A DNA stretch of 64,000 nt from assembly GCA_025765615.1 (NCBI GenBank), contig JAIVFJ010000077.1, forward strand, positions 1-64,000, read 5' to 3'. Source of the DNA: Zopfochytrium polystomum. Taxonomy: Eukaryota; Chytridiomycota; Chytridiomycetes; Chytridiales; Chytridiaceae. The notes under the pieces were generated by a model. That model saw only the letters and a list, made by a program, of their open reading frames with translations, did no database searches and was not told where the DNA came from. Numbering within the stretch: the stretch's first letter is position 1; every line of letters begins with the position of its first letter. Below, in pieces: positions 32,272 through 43,110 of this stretch. Both the position numbers and the translations under genes were made by a program.

Positions 32272-33107
32272 TGTATGTTTTGCTTCAGGTGGGAGGCAAT
32301 CCAGAAGATGAAGGGTTTGAGTGGGTGGGGATGGAGTGAGCAGTCTTTCAACCCTTTGGTGGACGACGTCGTTTTCGACGCATTCGTAGCGGTGGGTATT
32401 CCTAGATTTGCCGTCTTGTTCGTCCTTTTAATTGGCTTTTCTTCTGTTTGCATACCTTTTACTCTTCTCAGGCTCAACCAAAAGGCTCCAGTCCGATCTA
32501 CAAAGACCTAAGGGCTCTTGGTTGCCCTGGCTATCCTGTGCTGAAGTCGATATTTGATAAAACTGCTGCAAGGGAACGTTTTGCAAAAAGCTCCTCAGGG
32601 AAGAGGGCAACTTCAGCACGCAGTCAAACTGCAAACGAGGCGGAAGCCGATGCCAGTGGAATGTCAGAGGCTCCAACGGACGTCACACTTTCTTTGAACG
32701 AAGAGGGCAACAGCAATGACAATGACAGCAGTGAGGACGAGACTGTTGACAAAATCCCGTTTGCCCTCAACACTGATCCAACAACACCCTCAGCAGCATC
32801 AACTCTGCCATCACCTGTACCAGCTCTAGCAACCGGCATCTCACAGAAACAAAGAGCTGCATCGCCTGACGAGTCCATTGGTGTTGGGATGCGGCCCAAG
32901 CAATTGCATTCCAAAGGCCAAGGATCAGTTTCACAAGCAACTATCGCATGGCTGGGCTCACTTGACAAGTTGGGACAATCGATTGCTGACCTAGCTGCAA
33001 ACCCTATTCCTGCTCCTCCACCCTTACCCCCCATGCGACACTCGGCAGTAGTGATGCGGATGAACAACGTCATGGAAGCTGGCAGTCTGGTCAATTCTCT
33101 GGTTTGA
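32272..33107 (+). pseudogene. Harbinger-type Myb/SANT-like protein (partial)
   Basis: Two exon-like blocks (to 32391 and from 32472) join across an 80-bp GT...CAG intron. The join gives MKGLSGWGWSEQSFNPLVDD, then DAFVA+AQPKGSSPIYKDLR, then GYPVLKSIFDKTAA. This is the layout of the Myb/SANT-like DNA-binding protein of PIF/Harbinger transposons (a W/F-rich helix, then a variable TA-type loop, then AHPK-like and YDDL-like blocks). The rest (residues to the stop at 33107) is Ser/Pro/Asp-rich with a short hydrophobic C-terminus. The N-terminal part of the Myb domain and an initiator ATG are not identified, so I treat it as a fragment. The transposase-like remnant lies 0.5 kb away on the opposite strand. 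Confidence 0.55.
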
Positions 33108-33587
33108 TCAGATGATGTCGACTCTCTGAATGAGTTCCTTCGTTAGACATTTTTGTTGCGAGTGAGATTTTTGCAAGTAACCCAGTAAATGCCAACTTGT
33201 TTCTCTCGGTCCAAGATGATCGTGTTCGCGTGAGCTTCATCAAGCACTTGGTGAAGCAAAAGCAATGAAGTCATGGAGCTTTTTATTGATCAATAAAACT
33301 GGTCTCAACGCAAAGCACGAAAAGCGACATAATCATTCCACATCTGCGTGGCTATCTTGTCGCGAAAAGCCCCCACGGTCATCTGCACACCTTACTGTCA
33401 TGAGTGCTTCCCTCCCATCCAGCCAGTGTGTACTGAAATCACATGTCAAACCAGCAGACAGCGAGCACATTCTGGCTGAGTGTACCCTTCCGATTCCGCC
33501 GAGCAAATTGATTGAGTTTCCAGAACGGCTGCAGAGACGTGTGATCCGTTGATCGCACCTGATGAAAGGGTTGGATTAAAAGGCAGA
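33108..33587. other. Spacer between Harbinger-like genes
   Basis: A 95-codon open frame (33265-33552, +) has no recognised domain. Otherwise nothing. Confidence 0.35.
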
Positions 33588-34285
33588 TTATGACACAGTC
33601 AAATCAATGCAATCTTTGAAGTATGGGTAAAGTTTGCGATCTCTGAGGATCTCAGCAGGGGTAGTGGATCTGACTCCAATGGCAGAAAGTTTCAAGTAGC
33701 GTTTCTTCAAAGATACAAGCGTATGGATGACGCCCTTGAAGGAACGACTGACAGTGTCAGCACTTCGCTGGAAGCGCTTGCGGACAATCCTGGACGAAAC
33801 GTTTCCAGAGCAAGTGTAAAGGAAAATCGCGAGCTGTTCATTGTGGGACATGTGACGAGTACTTGGGAGCTTCCCTGTCGCCACAAGAAGCTTTGTGAGA
33901 CAGCTGTGACCATGGGTGGATCGCAGAGATTGGATCAGAGCGGGACAGGAACGACCTCAATGAGGTGAATGGGACTTAACTCAAACGTTTCTATGTCCAT
34001 GCGAAGAGCATTGTGAATGCGATCCTTATTTATTTGTCCCCTGCAAAGCTCGTCCAACCAGTCTTGACTGCGCAACCTGGATGGGCATACAGCTGTCTTG
34101 CAAAACCACTGAGCCCACTGCAGAAAGATGTCGTGCTCCAACAAGTGGGAAGCGACCATGGCTGATGCAAGAACGATTATACAGCGGGATGCAGCCTTTC
34201 TAAACAAGGCGTGGTGTTGTAGCGGGTGGTGGTAGTACTTGTCGAGCTCTGTGTGTGCTTCTGACTCCTCATTGCTGTTGTCCAT
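33588..34285 (-). pseudogene. PIF/Harbinger transposase N-terminal remnant
   Basis: The minus strand reads RLRSQDWLDELCRGQ, then ALRMDIETF, then after a frameshift near 33940 LPSTRHMSHNEQLAIFLYTC and VRKRFQRSADTVSRSFKGV, then LRDRKLYPYFKDCID. This order (W..EL..G, LRM...F, EQLAIFL, FQRS.DTVSR.F, F.DCI) is the N-terminal half of Harbinger DDE nucleases. The frame stops right after FKDCID, where the family continues into GALDGTHI, so the catalytic DDE core is missing. Confidence 0.7.
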
Positions 34286-34992
34286 GATCGGAGGTCGGTG
34301 CTGAGCAGGCAGTCAAAACAACAGTCAAACGTCCCAAACAAAAGGCGATTCAGAGCGAAATACAGGTCCCCACCTGTTTTTCGATTCTGGCCTTTTTGCA
34401 GGAAGAAAAACAGCGGGGCCAAGCAGTTCATGCACAGCTCTGCCACCTGCCTGATTTGGATCTGGCGCTGAGCATTTTTTCCAATTTTATTATGTAGATC
34501 CACTCAGCGCCGAGTAGACTGGAGCAAAAGTGGCAAACAGACTCCAGCACTGGGCGACCCATGCAGGAAAGAGTGAATTGTAGCAGCAGAGAGACAAATC
34601 GTGATACAATACAGTTTTTCATTTAGGAGATTTAAGAACTTGTTTGTTTGTGGATTTGGAAGTCCTCCAATCCCACGCGCATAACAGTCTAGAACACGAA
34701 TGAAAGTGAGCGCCACTGCCGCAAAGTGAAACAGTCTGCAAAGAGGGACACCCCTTGAGCCAGCTCAGCCTGATTTCGGCTACTGCAAAGCCAATCGGCT
34801 GCTGCAGTTCAAATTCATTTCTCACTCCACCACTCCCGCCAAAAATCCTTTCCTTGCCTATGTCAGCGTTTGAGTGGTTTACTCTCAAAGAGGGCCTCAG
34901 CAACAAAATAAGGCCTGTTGATGCACGGCAATCGCTAACAGTTGGTCAATCTTGTCACGAATGATGTTGAATGGTCCTGAAAGATGTCCACA
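34286..34992. other. Unassigned DNA upstream of tRNA-Lys
   Basis: No gene is supported. The last 70 bp match the upstream flank of the tRNA-Lys at 27908-28006. Confidence 0.4.
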
Positions 34993-35091
34993 GCCCGGTT
35001 AGCTCAGTTTGGTAGAGCGTGAGACTTTTAGGGCTCTGGCGGGCCTTGGAAAGGCATCTTAAGGTCGTGGGTTCGACCCCCACATCGGGCG
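34993..35091 (+). tRNA. tRNA-Lys (UUU) with intron
   Basis: Same body as the 30560 copy, intron 25 nt of different sequence. Confidence 0.92.
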
Positions 35092-35300
35092 CTGTGATCG
35101 TGCAAGGGAGGCTAGATATGGCCATCTGTAAGTTGACTTACATATTATTGTATGGTGGGGAGGGTTATATGTCAAAGTTGTTTGCCAAAATAGAGCATTT
35201 TCACGTGAGTTTGGCGGGCACGTTGAAGCAAAATCCACGGTCTTTACGCAACAAGACGCTTCCGTCCCTTTGATTCCGCTCCCCGTCAACAAGAGCCATG
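35092..35300. repeat. tRNA-Lys downstream repeat G, copy 2
   Basis: Matches 30660-30865. Confidence 0.85.
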
Positions 35301-35394
35301 TGTTTGCGGGCAGAGCGGGGCGGGTAAGGTTTCAGATCGAGGCCACGGAACCGGTCTCTGAGGCAGAAACCTGCTCCGTTCCAGCTTCATACAC

Positions 35395-36117
35395 TGTAAG
35401 CACGTATTAATCCTTTGCAACGAGGTCGATCATACCTTAAAATTGTCCGCCCTTCCGTACCTGCCGCACATGATGTCAGCCTTGAAAGGCGTTTCGTCCT
35501 GGCAAAAACCATTGTGCCTCAACCTGTAGTGTTGAATACCTCAACATAGTCGAGTGTCCCCAGAGCCTGCACACAGGTGTGAGACTATACTCACTCTGAC
35601 GCTGGGATCCTGGCCCTAAAGTGAAGGAAAGCAAATAATAGGCTAAAACTAACTTTATTGGGCAGTTGTCTAGGAGGTGTTTCAACCCTAATACTTGCCT
35701 AATCCACAAAGCATCCTACTGATCTGTCAAACAGGGGTCTCAAACACAAAGAATGAACATTCAGAGGGACAATCCTCTGAGGAATTGGTGCAGGAGCACT
35801 GATTACTCGCGTGGCCACAGTCTGGTGCGGGGGAAACAGGAGGGCACTCCCAAGGGCACAACACAACTGCAGAATAAAGAGAGAGAATATGGAAACGGGG
35901 GCCCATATCTCAGGAACCTAATCTCCAATACAACAGGAGTGGTTAGTAGCGACGGGATGGAAAGGGCGCGACCTAGCGCCCCTTGTCGCGTACGGTGCTG
36001 CAGGAGCCCACGTTGTTGCCAGCAACGGGGGGGAGAGAGAGAAGGGAGTTGACCATGTAGGGGTCAGAAGGTCGCCAGCAGGGAACTCGCACGCGGAAAC
36101 ACCTCCGATTGTACACA
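35395..36117. repeat. Dispersed repeat E, copy 2
   Basis: Matches 19500-20219 with several substitutions and small indels. Confidence 0.75.
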
Positions 36118-37021
36118 GGCTGTGTCAGTGCGATCACTCAACCAACAGGCTTTATTGCGTCACACTCATACTCACGTATCTCACTCTCACATCAATAGGA
36201 CCGAGACAGGCACTATGTGAGGACAACAGGCTGTTGAGCCTGTGACCTCAAATAAATTAAGTGTACACCCACTTTTTAACTGGTAATTGTGAGGATAACC
36301 ACCCTGTCTTGACCTGTGGTTTGCTGGCAAAATGTGACTAGGCTTGGATTCCTACTCTCTTATTATTTATTGGGTTTACATACACCCTCCAACTGGCTCC
36401 ATATGTCTGCCTCTGAGCTCTACTTATTATTATTATTTATTTTTGCTGAAGTTGTAGACAGAAGCTGATACAAGGCTCCCTTGCTCAGTGGTTAGAGTGC
36501 TCCCTTCAATTGGGAAGGTGCCAAGTTTGAGACAGCTAGTTGATAGACTGAGCAGAAATGCAAAGTCCTGCTATGCCTGGATAATGGCCCATCACTTTTG
36601 GAAATGACTTAGGACTGAAACACTTGTGTGTGAGAAGAGCTAAGTCCTGATGGACAGAGTTAACAATATGATGACAGAGCTCTACCACCTGCTACCATGA
36701 TGTAATGCCTCATAAAAGGGGTATGAGATCACAGGGTTTTTCCTTATCTTTTCATTGGTAACTTTTACTTATTTTTTTTTCAATTAGTAATTTATCCTGT
36801 TTTTCCTGTTTTTCCTGTTTTCTCTTTTATTTATTCCTTGTTGTCTCTGTCTCACACATCATAACAACAGCCTAATGGCATACTCACTGGTGTAGAAGGA
36901 ATGTGGTGTCTCAACCTCCCTCCTGCTCTCAACTCTAAGTCATCAGTGAACCATCTTGCCTCTGTTGGTGATGGAGTTCTACCTATGATGGAGTTTCTGG
37001 CAGCAAGTGTAGCTTGTGCAA
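36118..37021. other. AT-rich DNA with tRNA-like box A/B pair
   Basis: At 36477-36540 ttgctcagtggttagag resembles a tRNA A box and ccaagtttgagac a weak B box, 40 nt apart. The arms do not fold as a tRNA. A SINE head or decayed tRNA is possible. No coding region. Confidence 0.35.
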
Positions 37022-37680
37022 ATACATATCAAGCCTGCAACAGCTGATTGGAGAGGCCGATGCAGGCTTCCATTAAAAGAGGGGAAAGAAAGGTACAGAA
37101 GGCTGCTTATAGTAGCAGTACAAATCAAAATTCTTAGAGATGGCATTTATTGGTTGGTTGTATAAAAAGAGATTAATGAGACTGCTTCTCCAAGGGCATC
37201 TATTTATATGGAGAGTGGCATTTGGAAGAAGACAAAGAAAAGAAAAAAAAAGAAAGAAAGGAATAAATGTTTGAAGAAAAATGAAAAGAAGGAAGAATGA
37301 AATTAATGACAAGGCAAACTGACAAGGAAGAAAGATAGGAGATAAGAAGCATTCACATGATTACATACATGTATAAACTAGAGGGGGCTCCAAGGCGACA
37401 TAGACCCATTTGCAACCAAGGTGTCAAACAGCGCTTTCATTATCACAAAGATAATGATTCTAATTGCGCTAATAAATGGAAATTCTTTGTTACAAGACTA
37501 AAATAAAGTCTACTTAGTGGAAACAATCATAAATATAGAAACAACCGAACTAATAGGATCATACTTCTCATCTGAAATCATACAATGTGTTGTACCAAAT
37601 CATAGTCAACTAAGAGCTGAAGAACCCAAACTGTGACCAGCACCTTATGTGAGATACTTGAGAATCTCATAGTTGACCTT
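37022..37680. repeat. Dispersed repeat F, diverged copy
   Basis: Shares catcaagcctgc-type start, aagaggggaaagaaagg, ggcatttattggttgg and tgtgagatact...gaatctcat with the copies at 20485 and 39171. Confidence 0.7.
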
Positions 37681-37689
37681 GGGGACCAC

Positions 37690-38520
37690 TGAGTAATGCT
37701 GCTTTGTTCACTGGGTCAGCAGGTGGCTCTGCGAAGTCTTCAGAGTCACAGTTGCAAGCTCCATAAACTTCAGGTAGTCGAACAGACCAGTTATGTCTGT
37801 GGAGGTGCTGTCATCAATCTTGCCCATATAATTTTGACTTGGAAAAGCTGTATTTGTTGTTCTTGAAACTTTGGTTTAGTATATGGACAGCAGAACAGAA
37901 ACTTAGTTTTATGTCAATCTGATTGCGCATGTCAATAGGGGTGAGTTTCTGTGTTTGCTGTAGGGATGCGTAGTCCGTCTCGAATTTCTGCTGGAAGTTC
38001 ACAATTTGTTCTTTCTCTCCAATGCAAAGCTTCTTGAACTCATCAATAATGTCAGGAACAGGGCAGGACAGGACAAGGCAGACAAGGAACTGAGAGGAGT
38101 GATGATTGTAGTGGAAACAATAATTCACTTGAGGGATGGGACAGGTCCCCCATCCCCCTTTTATACCTTTTGAGAATCTTCCTTGTCAAGACTCAAAGAA
38201 AGTTCCAGAAAGAGCAATTAGTAATACAATGATACCAATGATACCAATGACAACAAGACAAGTCAGGAAAGCAAAGAAGGTCCCAGAAGGTTCCACAAGG
38301 TTCCATGAAGGAATGTTCTAGAAGGTTCCAGAACGTTCCAGAAGGTTCCATGAAGGAATGTTCTAGAAGGTTCCGGAGGTTTCCAGAGGGTGATTCATAA
38401 CAAATAAGGTTCGTGACCTGTGCAGGGTTGACATGGCTGACTTTGTGCTTGAGTTTGGCAAGGGCCTCAAAGACAAAGTAGATGCTGCTTATCTTTTGCT
38501 TGAGGTTTTAGTTCTGGGAG
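37690..38520 (-). pseudogene. Unidentified gag-like frame split by a solo LTR
   Basis: The minus-strand frame IYFVFEALAKLKHKV...NPAQVTNL lies on one side of a family A solo LTR and IDEFKKLCIGEKEQIVNFQQ...LTPIDMRNQID on the other. Removing the LTR and one AATAA duplicate gives one continuous frame. The charged, coiled look (FQQKFETDYASLQQTQ) resembles retrotransposon Gag, but no signature motif is present. Another frameshift lies near 37816. Confidence 0.4.
38050..38402 (-). mobile_element. Family A solo LTR
   Basis: A 353-bp LTR with perfect AATAA duplications at 38045-38049 and 38403-38407. Solo state implies LTR-LTR recombination after insertion. Confidence 0.95.
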
Positions 38521-39170
38521 AGACTAAGGTAGGCCTGGCTTGGCGAGGGAGGTTCAAAACATATCCTTCGTCCATTTGCTGTCAGGATCAGCGGATAGGA
38601 TAGGATAGGATAAAACTGGCTTGTTTGAAACTGTATCCTATCCCAACACTTCTTAACCATGTTGTAACCAGTGCAACTCAGCCTTAACTGTAATGCGAGA
38701 TTTTCAATCAAATCTAGCCATAGCGTCTAGGAGAGGGGGAACCACAGCGTGGGCCTGATTATTGGACTCACACATTTGTAATTACACTCCCATTGGGGCA
38801 TCAGCAAATGTGGAATACTCAATCACATCCAACCTCAACCAATTGTCAACTCTAAGTCATCAGCTTTCTAACTCCCTCCACCGTTGTACAACAATTGTAT
38901 CTCATAGCATTCTGATGTCGCTACGCAACATCAACACCCTATCTTGCCTCCATCGGAGTTCTACCAACAATCATCGTCGCTAGGCGACGTCGCTCTCCTA
39001 TCTTGCCTCCATTGTCGGTATCTGACGTCAGAGTTCTATCTAAGATCGATTTCGCTGTGTTACATCGGCGTTATGTCTACATCTGTCATCGCTATGCGAG
39101 GTCCGCGTTCTTAGTCAACACGCATTGTGTGGACAGGCAGAGGTTCTTTATGAACCCTTCTCAGCAAGAG
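38521..39170. other. Spacer with weak similarity to 36880-37020
   Basis: Phrases such as actctaagtcatcag and gagttctacc also occur at 36935-36990, so the repeat F unit may extend leftwards. No gene. Confidence 0.4.
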
Positions 39171-40044
39171 TATGCTCAGGTGAACTCTCATCAAGCCTGC
39201 GATGGCTGGTTGGATAGGCCCACGCAGGCTTCCTTCAAAAAGAGGGGAAAGAAAGGTTGGAGGGGTGCTAATAGTAGCGGTACAAATCTAATTCGTTATA
39301 AATGGCATTTATTGGTTGGGTTGGTTGTATAATATTAATGAGGCTACTTCTCCAAGGGCAGCTATTATATGGAGAGTGGCATTAGGAAAAAAAGAAAAAG
39401 AAAGGAAGGAAGAATGAAAAAGTAATGACAAGGAAGAAAAGATAACAGATAAGAAGCATTTACATCATTAGATACACATATAAACAAGAAGGGGCTCCAA
39501 GGCTGCATAGACCCATTTGAAACCAAGGAGCCAAATAGCTCTTCATTATCACAGAGATGATGATTCTAAGTGTGTTAATTAGTGGTAATTCTTCGTTGCC
39601 AGTTAGAGAAACAACCGAAATCAATTCCACTTTCTAATAGGGTCATACTTCTCATATGAAAATATACATTTTGTTGTGCCAAATCATAGTAAAGTAAGAG
39701 CTGAGGAATAAAAACTATGACCAACAACTTATGTGAGATACTCAAGAATCTCATTGTAACTGAACCGTCACCGCAAAAGCTAAAAAAGGTCTAACCAAGG
39801 CACAGTTTAACCATTAACTGGCGCAATCGAAGCGCTAAACTGGACTTAATTAGACAAACGTTGTAACCGCAATGCAAACTGCGTGTTACTCATGATATGC
39901 ATTGTATTATCCTTATCCTGAATGCATCCCAACCGCACGCCAGTCGAGCAATTTCGCCAGATCCTGAAGCGCACTGCAGATAAGATAAGCCAAGATTGCA
40001 GTTTTATCCAACCATCCATAAATTGTCGACACCTCATCCCAGTC
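39171..40044. repeat. Dispersed repeat F, copy 2
   Basis: Close match to 20485-21431 with one deletion of about 70 bp near 39600. Confidence 0.8.
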
Positions 40045-40139
40045 CACCCGATGTGGGGGTCGACCCACGACCTTAAGATGTACTTTTGCGCCTCCAGAGG
40101 CTTAAAAGTCTCACGCTCTACCTAACTGAGCTAACCAGG
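40045..40139 (-). pseudogene. Decayed tRNA-Lys
   Basis: Same layout as the Lys tRNA at 21432, but the T-loop has lost a base (GGTCGACCC on the plus strand), a D-arm base is changed and acceptor pairs are broken. Confidence 0.8.
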
Positions 40140-40658
40140 TTATTACTTTGTGGGACAAAAAGCATAAATCAAAATTTTCTACCACTGCGTAACCTTAGCC
40201 CTGGCAACAAAATCTCGATCTTTTGCTCAATCTGTCTTAATATCATTACTTTTGCCTCAATTTATTGCAGGAAAACTAATTATCAGATACTGTTGTTTTA
40301 TCATTTTGAAAAATGACCATAGACAGTGAGTAACTTTGTCCTTTACAGAGTGTACAGGGCTCATAGTATGTGGTGAAGTGCGAAGCAAGTAACTGACTAT
40401 CAAGCCAGGCATTTCATATCTGGAGGATTTGTCTAATTTCGCAATGAAGGGGATGCATGTGACTGGGGTGTAGAGAGATGGTTGTCAGGTTGGTGAAAGT
40501 ATGCCTGTCTCTTCACCTATCAGAGGTGAAGTAGTCTGTCTACAGAGGAGGCAGACAGGCAAGTAGTACCTGTCCCATGAAGAGATTGAAGTCCATCTTT
40601 GGTGTAGACAGGCGCATGGGACCTGTTGGAACCCTCTTGGTCTGCGTCAGCAAATGAT
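40140..40658. other. Spacer, no gene
   Basis: No recognised feature. Confidence 0.4.
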
Positions 40659-40799
40659 TTTGCCAGGTGGAAGCGACTTTGCTGGGTGGAGTCAGAGCAG
40701 TGGACAGAGCCCACTGTGGGACGACTGCAGTGGACAGGGAAAAAGACAGACAATAAAGCACAAAATCCAATTGAGTAGACACAAGCGGACATAGTAAAT
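40659..40799. repeat. Local repeat J, copy 1
   Basis: About 140 bp (tggaagcgactttgctgggt ... acaatccaattgag-type end) repeated at 41097-41231. Confidence 0.8.
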
Positions 40800-40829
40800 G
40801 TAATGTTTGTCAAAGGTCCAGACATTACA

Positions 40830-40890
40830 TAATAGCTCACTGGTTAGTGTGTGTAAGGCGTGCACTAAGTTCCAGGGTTTGAATTCCTGT
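40830..40890 (+). repeat. tRNA-derived SINE-like head
   Basis: TAGCTCACTGGTTAGTG fits a pol III A box and GGGTTTGAATTCC a B box 30 nt downstream; the sequence between does not form a standard anticodon arm. It sits between the two J repeats. Confidence 0.4.
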
Positions 40891-41096
40891 TGGTGTTATG
40901 CTTTTGGCCGACTTGAGATGGATGCACGACCCTTTTTAGTGAGTCTGCAGAGGCGTCTTAGCTTCCTACTGTAATGCCTGGGCTGTGCAGTGCGTACCAC
41001 ACGAGAGCCTGTCCTGTTTCCAGTGCGGCTTCTGGGGGCCCTGTTTGGCGAGCGAGGTTCAAAAGATATCTTTCAGCGGTAGTCCAAACACTTTTT

Positions 41097-41231
41097 TGCC
41101 AGCTGGAAGCGACTTTGCTGGGTGGAGTCATAGCAGTGGACAGAGTCCATTGGGGACGACTGCAGCAGACAGGGAAAAGACAGACAATAAAGGACAAAAT
41201 CCAATTGAGTAGACACACGTGGACATAGTAA
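41097..41231. repeat. Local repeat J, copy 2
   Basis: Matches 40659-40799. It is followed by ccctaaccc and a second copy of tgtttggcgagcgaggttca (also at 41042). Confidence 0.8.
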
Positions 41232-41334
41232 CCCTAACCCTGTTTGGCGAGCGAGGTTCAAAACATATCTTTCACCAAGTGTTTATGGTTTATGAAGTGG
41301 AAATCAACTCAAAGACTTAAGTCAAAGTCATGCC

Positions 41335-41533
41335 CCTGGGGCTGAAAACGTTTCGAGTCCAGTAAGACTTGAAAACAAAAATGTGACTGGATCAGCTGTA
41401 GCTTGACTCAACTCAATTGATGTGCAATGATTGATCAAAGAGTAGATCAGGCAATCCCAGTCTCTCCATCCATCTTGAACAGACATCCACCATTGTTCTG
41501 CGTATTCTGGGATGGTCTCACAATGGTCTCGTA
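41335..41533. repeat. Local repeat I, copy 1
   Basis: About 195 bp repeated at 42920-43110 (aagacttgaaaacaaaaatg, ccaccattgttctgcgtat). Confidence 0.85.
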
Positions 41534-41924
41534 AGGTCTGCCTGTGCGACCTCGCTCCATATCAATGTAGCCAAAGATTGAGTTTGATTGACTTCGTAAC
41601 AAGCATCCTCTGCCTATGTAGGTCATGTTGAATATGGGGCCAGTTGGGCACTGCAATGCGGCTCTGTGAACGCACCTGACGGAAAGTGACAATCCAACCC
41701 GTTTAGAGGTCCAGTGACTGCCAACTTCACATTGGAGCATCTCACAGTGTATCTTCAGCCGATGAAGTAATCCAACCAAAATATTTGAAAAATAAAACTA
41801 ACAGGATGGCAAAACTTGTCTCACCCGTTGCCCCTCCATTTCTCGCCATGATATGTGGATATTTCTCTAATTGACCAGCCGAAAAAATTCCTATTACCAA
41901 CTGCCGTCAGGTTAGACGCTACAG
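41534..41924. other. Unassigned; 57-bp match to 51418-51475
   Basis: The phrase ttgggcactgcaatgcggct and what follows recur at 51418. A 110-codon minus-strand frame (41447-41779) has no recognised domain. Confidence 0.35.
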
Positions 41925-42570
41925 CAGGCAGGACGCAATGACCGTTGGCGAGATTATGGTGCCGACGGCGCCGGCGGGCCTGAAGAAGGGCTGACGTAAT
42001 ACACGAAGCTGCCCAAAACTGGCTGCTATTTCACCTATCTTCGCTTGTCTTCGGGAATCGGCAGGAAGATGGCGCATGACATGTCGACCGAAAAAGGAAG
42101 TCTTCAAGCAACGCAGACGGTACTTTTCAAACAGCTGGCTGTGGCACCACCTCCAATGCGCAGCTCTCTTCACGCACACCGACTTCAACACTTGCGAAGG
42201 CCGCCCATCGCCTCCTTTGCCCAATAGTTCTTTTCGGCGTCTCAAAGGCTTGGCCGATCTTCTACTGTGGGACTTTGGAAATGTCAAATCTGTCCGTGCG
42301 CTATCCTCTGTTCCAGATCAGCCTCCGTGGTTGGGTCGCATACTTGCCCCCCCCCCCCCCCCCCCCCCGCAGAATGTGCGCATGGAAATGAACCACTTTG
42401 CTGAGCCTTGGTTTGAGCAAGCCTTCTCTGAAAGCCGCAGAACCAGCAGCATCACAAACGCTCATTCTGTCGATCGATTAGATGAGTACGCCCCAGCCCT
42501 AGATCCACCTTGAACCAACCAGCCAAGACGCTCCAATGAAAATGTTTCTGCCACTTGCGTCCATCCTGGA
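41925..42570 (+). repeat. Duplicate of the Cys-rich gene 3' end and downstream DNA
   Basis: Matches 52932-53580. It begins inside the C-terminal codons of the cysteine-rich gene (DAMTVGEIM...APAGLKKG-stop) and runs about 580 bp past the stop. A run of 22 C at 42347-42368 is present only in this copy. From 42571 to 42871 nothing is recognised. Confidence 0.85.
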
Positions 42571-42871
42571 ATATACTGCCCCCTTTGCATGGAGAAAGTG
42601 ACTGTGGGGGACAGGCATGGACTCATGGAGGGCCTGTCTCTCACCCATTTTAGTATGCTGCTGGTTGCAGAGATGGGTGAAAAACGCTTTCCCAAATTTG
42701 CAAGACATCTTCTCAACAGCAAGGAGCAATCAGAGGATGCCCTTACACAGCTGTATTTGCCTGCTTCTGCTCTTTGCATTGATACGTAACACGCCTGGCT
42801 ACCAGGCCTACAGCAGGAGCTGCAAGAGATTTTAATAAGGGGGGTCTAAAAGTCAAACTGCACTACCTGCT

Positions 42872-42919
42872 TGTTATGAATCACCCTCTGAAACCTCTGG
42901 AATCTTCTAGAACATTCCT
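42872..42919 (+). repeat. Family A LTR 5'-end fragment
   Basis: TGTTATGAATCACC and the first pentamers, then cut at about 42919. Confidence 0.85.
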
Positions 42920-43110
42920 TCAAAACTTTTCGATTCCAGTAAGACTTGAAAACAAAAATGTGACTGGATCAGCTGTAGTTTGACTCAACTCAAATGATGT
43001 GCAATGATTGATCAAAGAGAAGATCAGGCAATCCCAGTCTCTCCCTCCATCTTGAACAGACTTCCACCATTGTTCTGCGTATCTTGGATGGCCTCACAAT
43101 GGTCTCCTAA
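42920..43110. repeat. Local repeat I, copy 2
   Basis: Matches 41335-41533 and runs up to the family A LTR at 43111. Confidence 0.85.

Noticed and set aside
41225..41242. Telomere-like taaccctaaccct
   Set aside because: Only two units, inside interspersed repeats; not a telomere.
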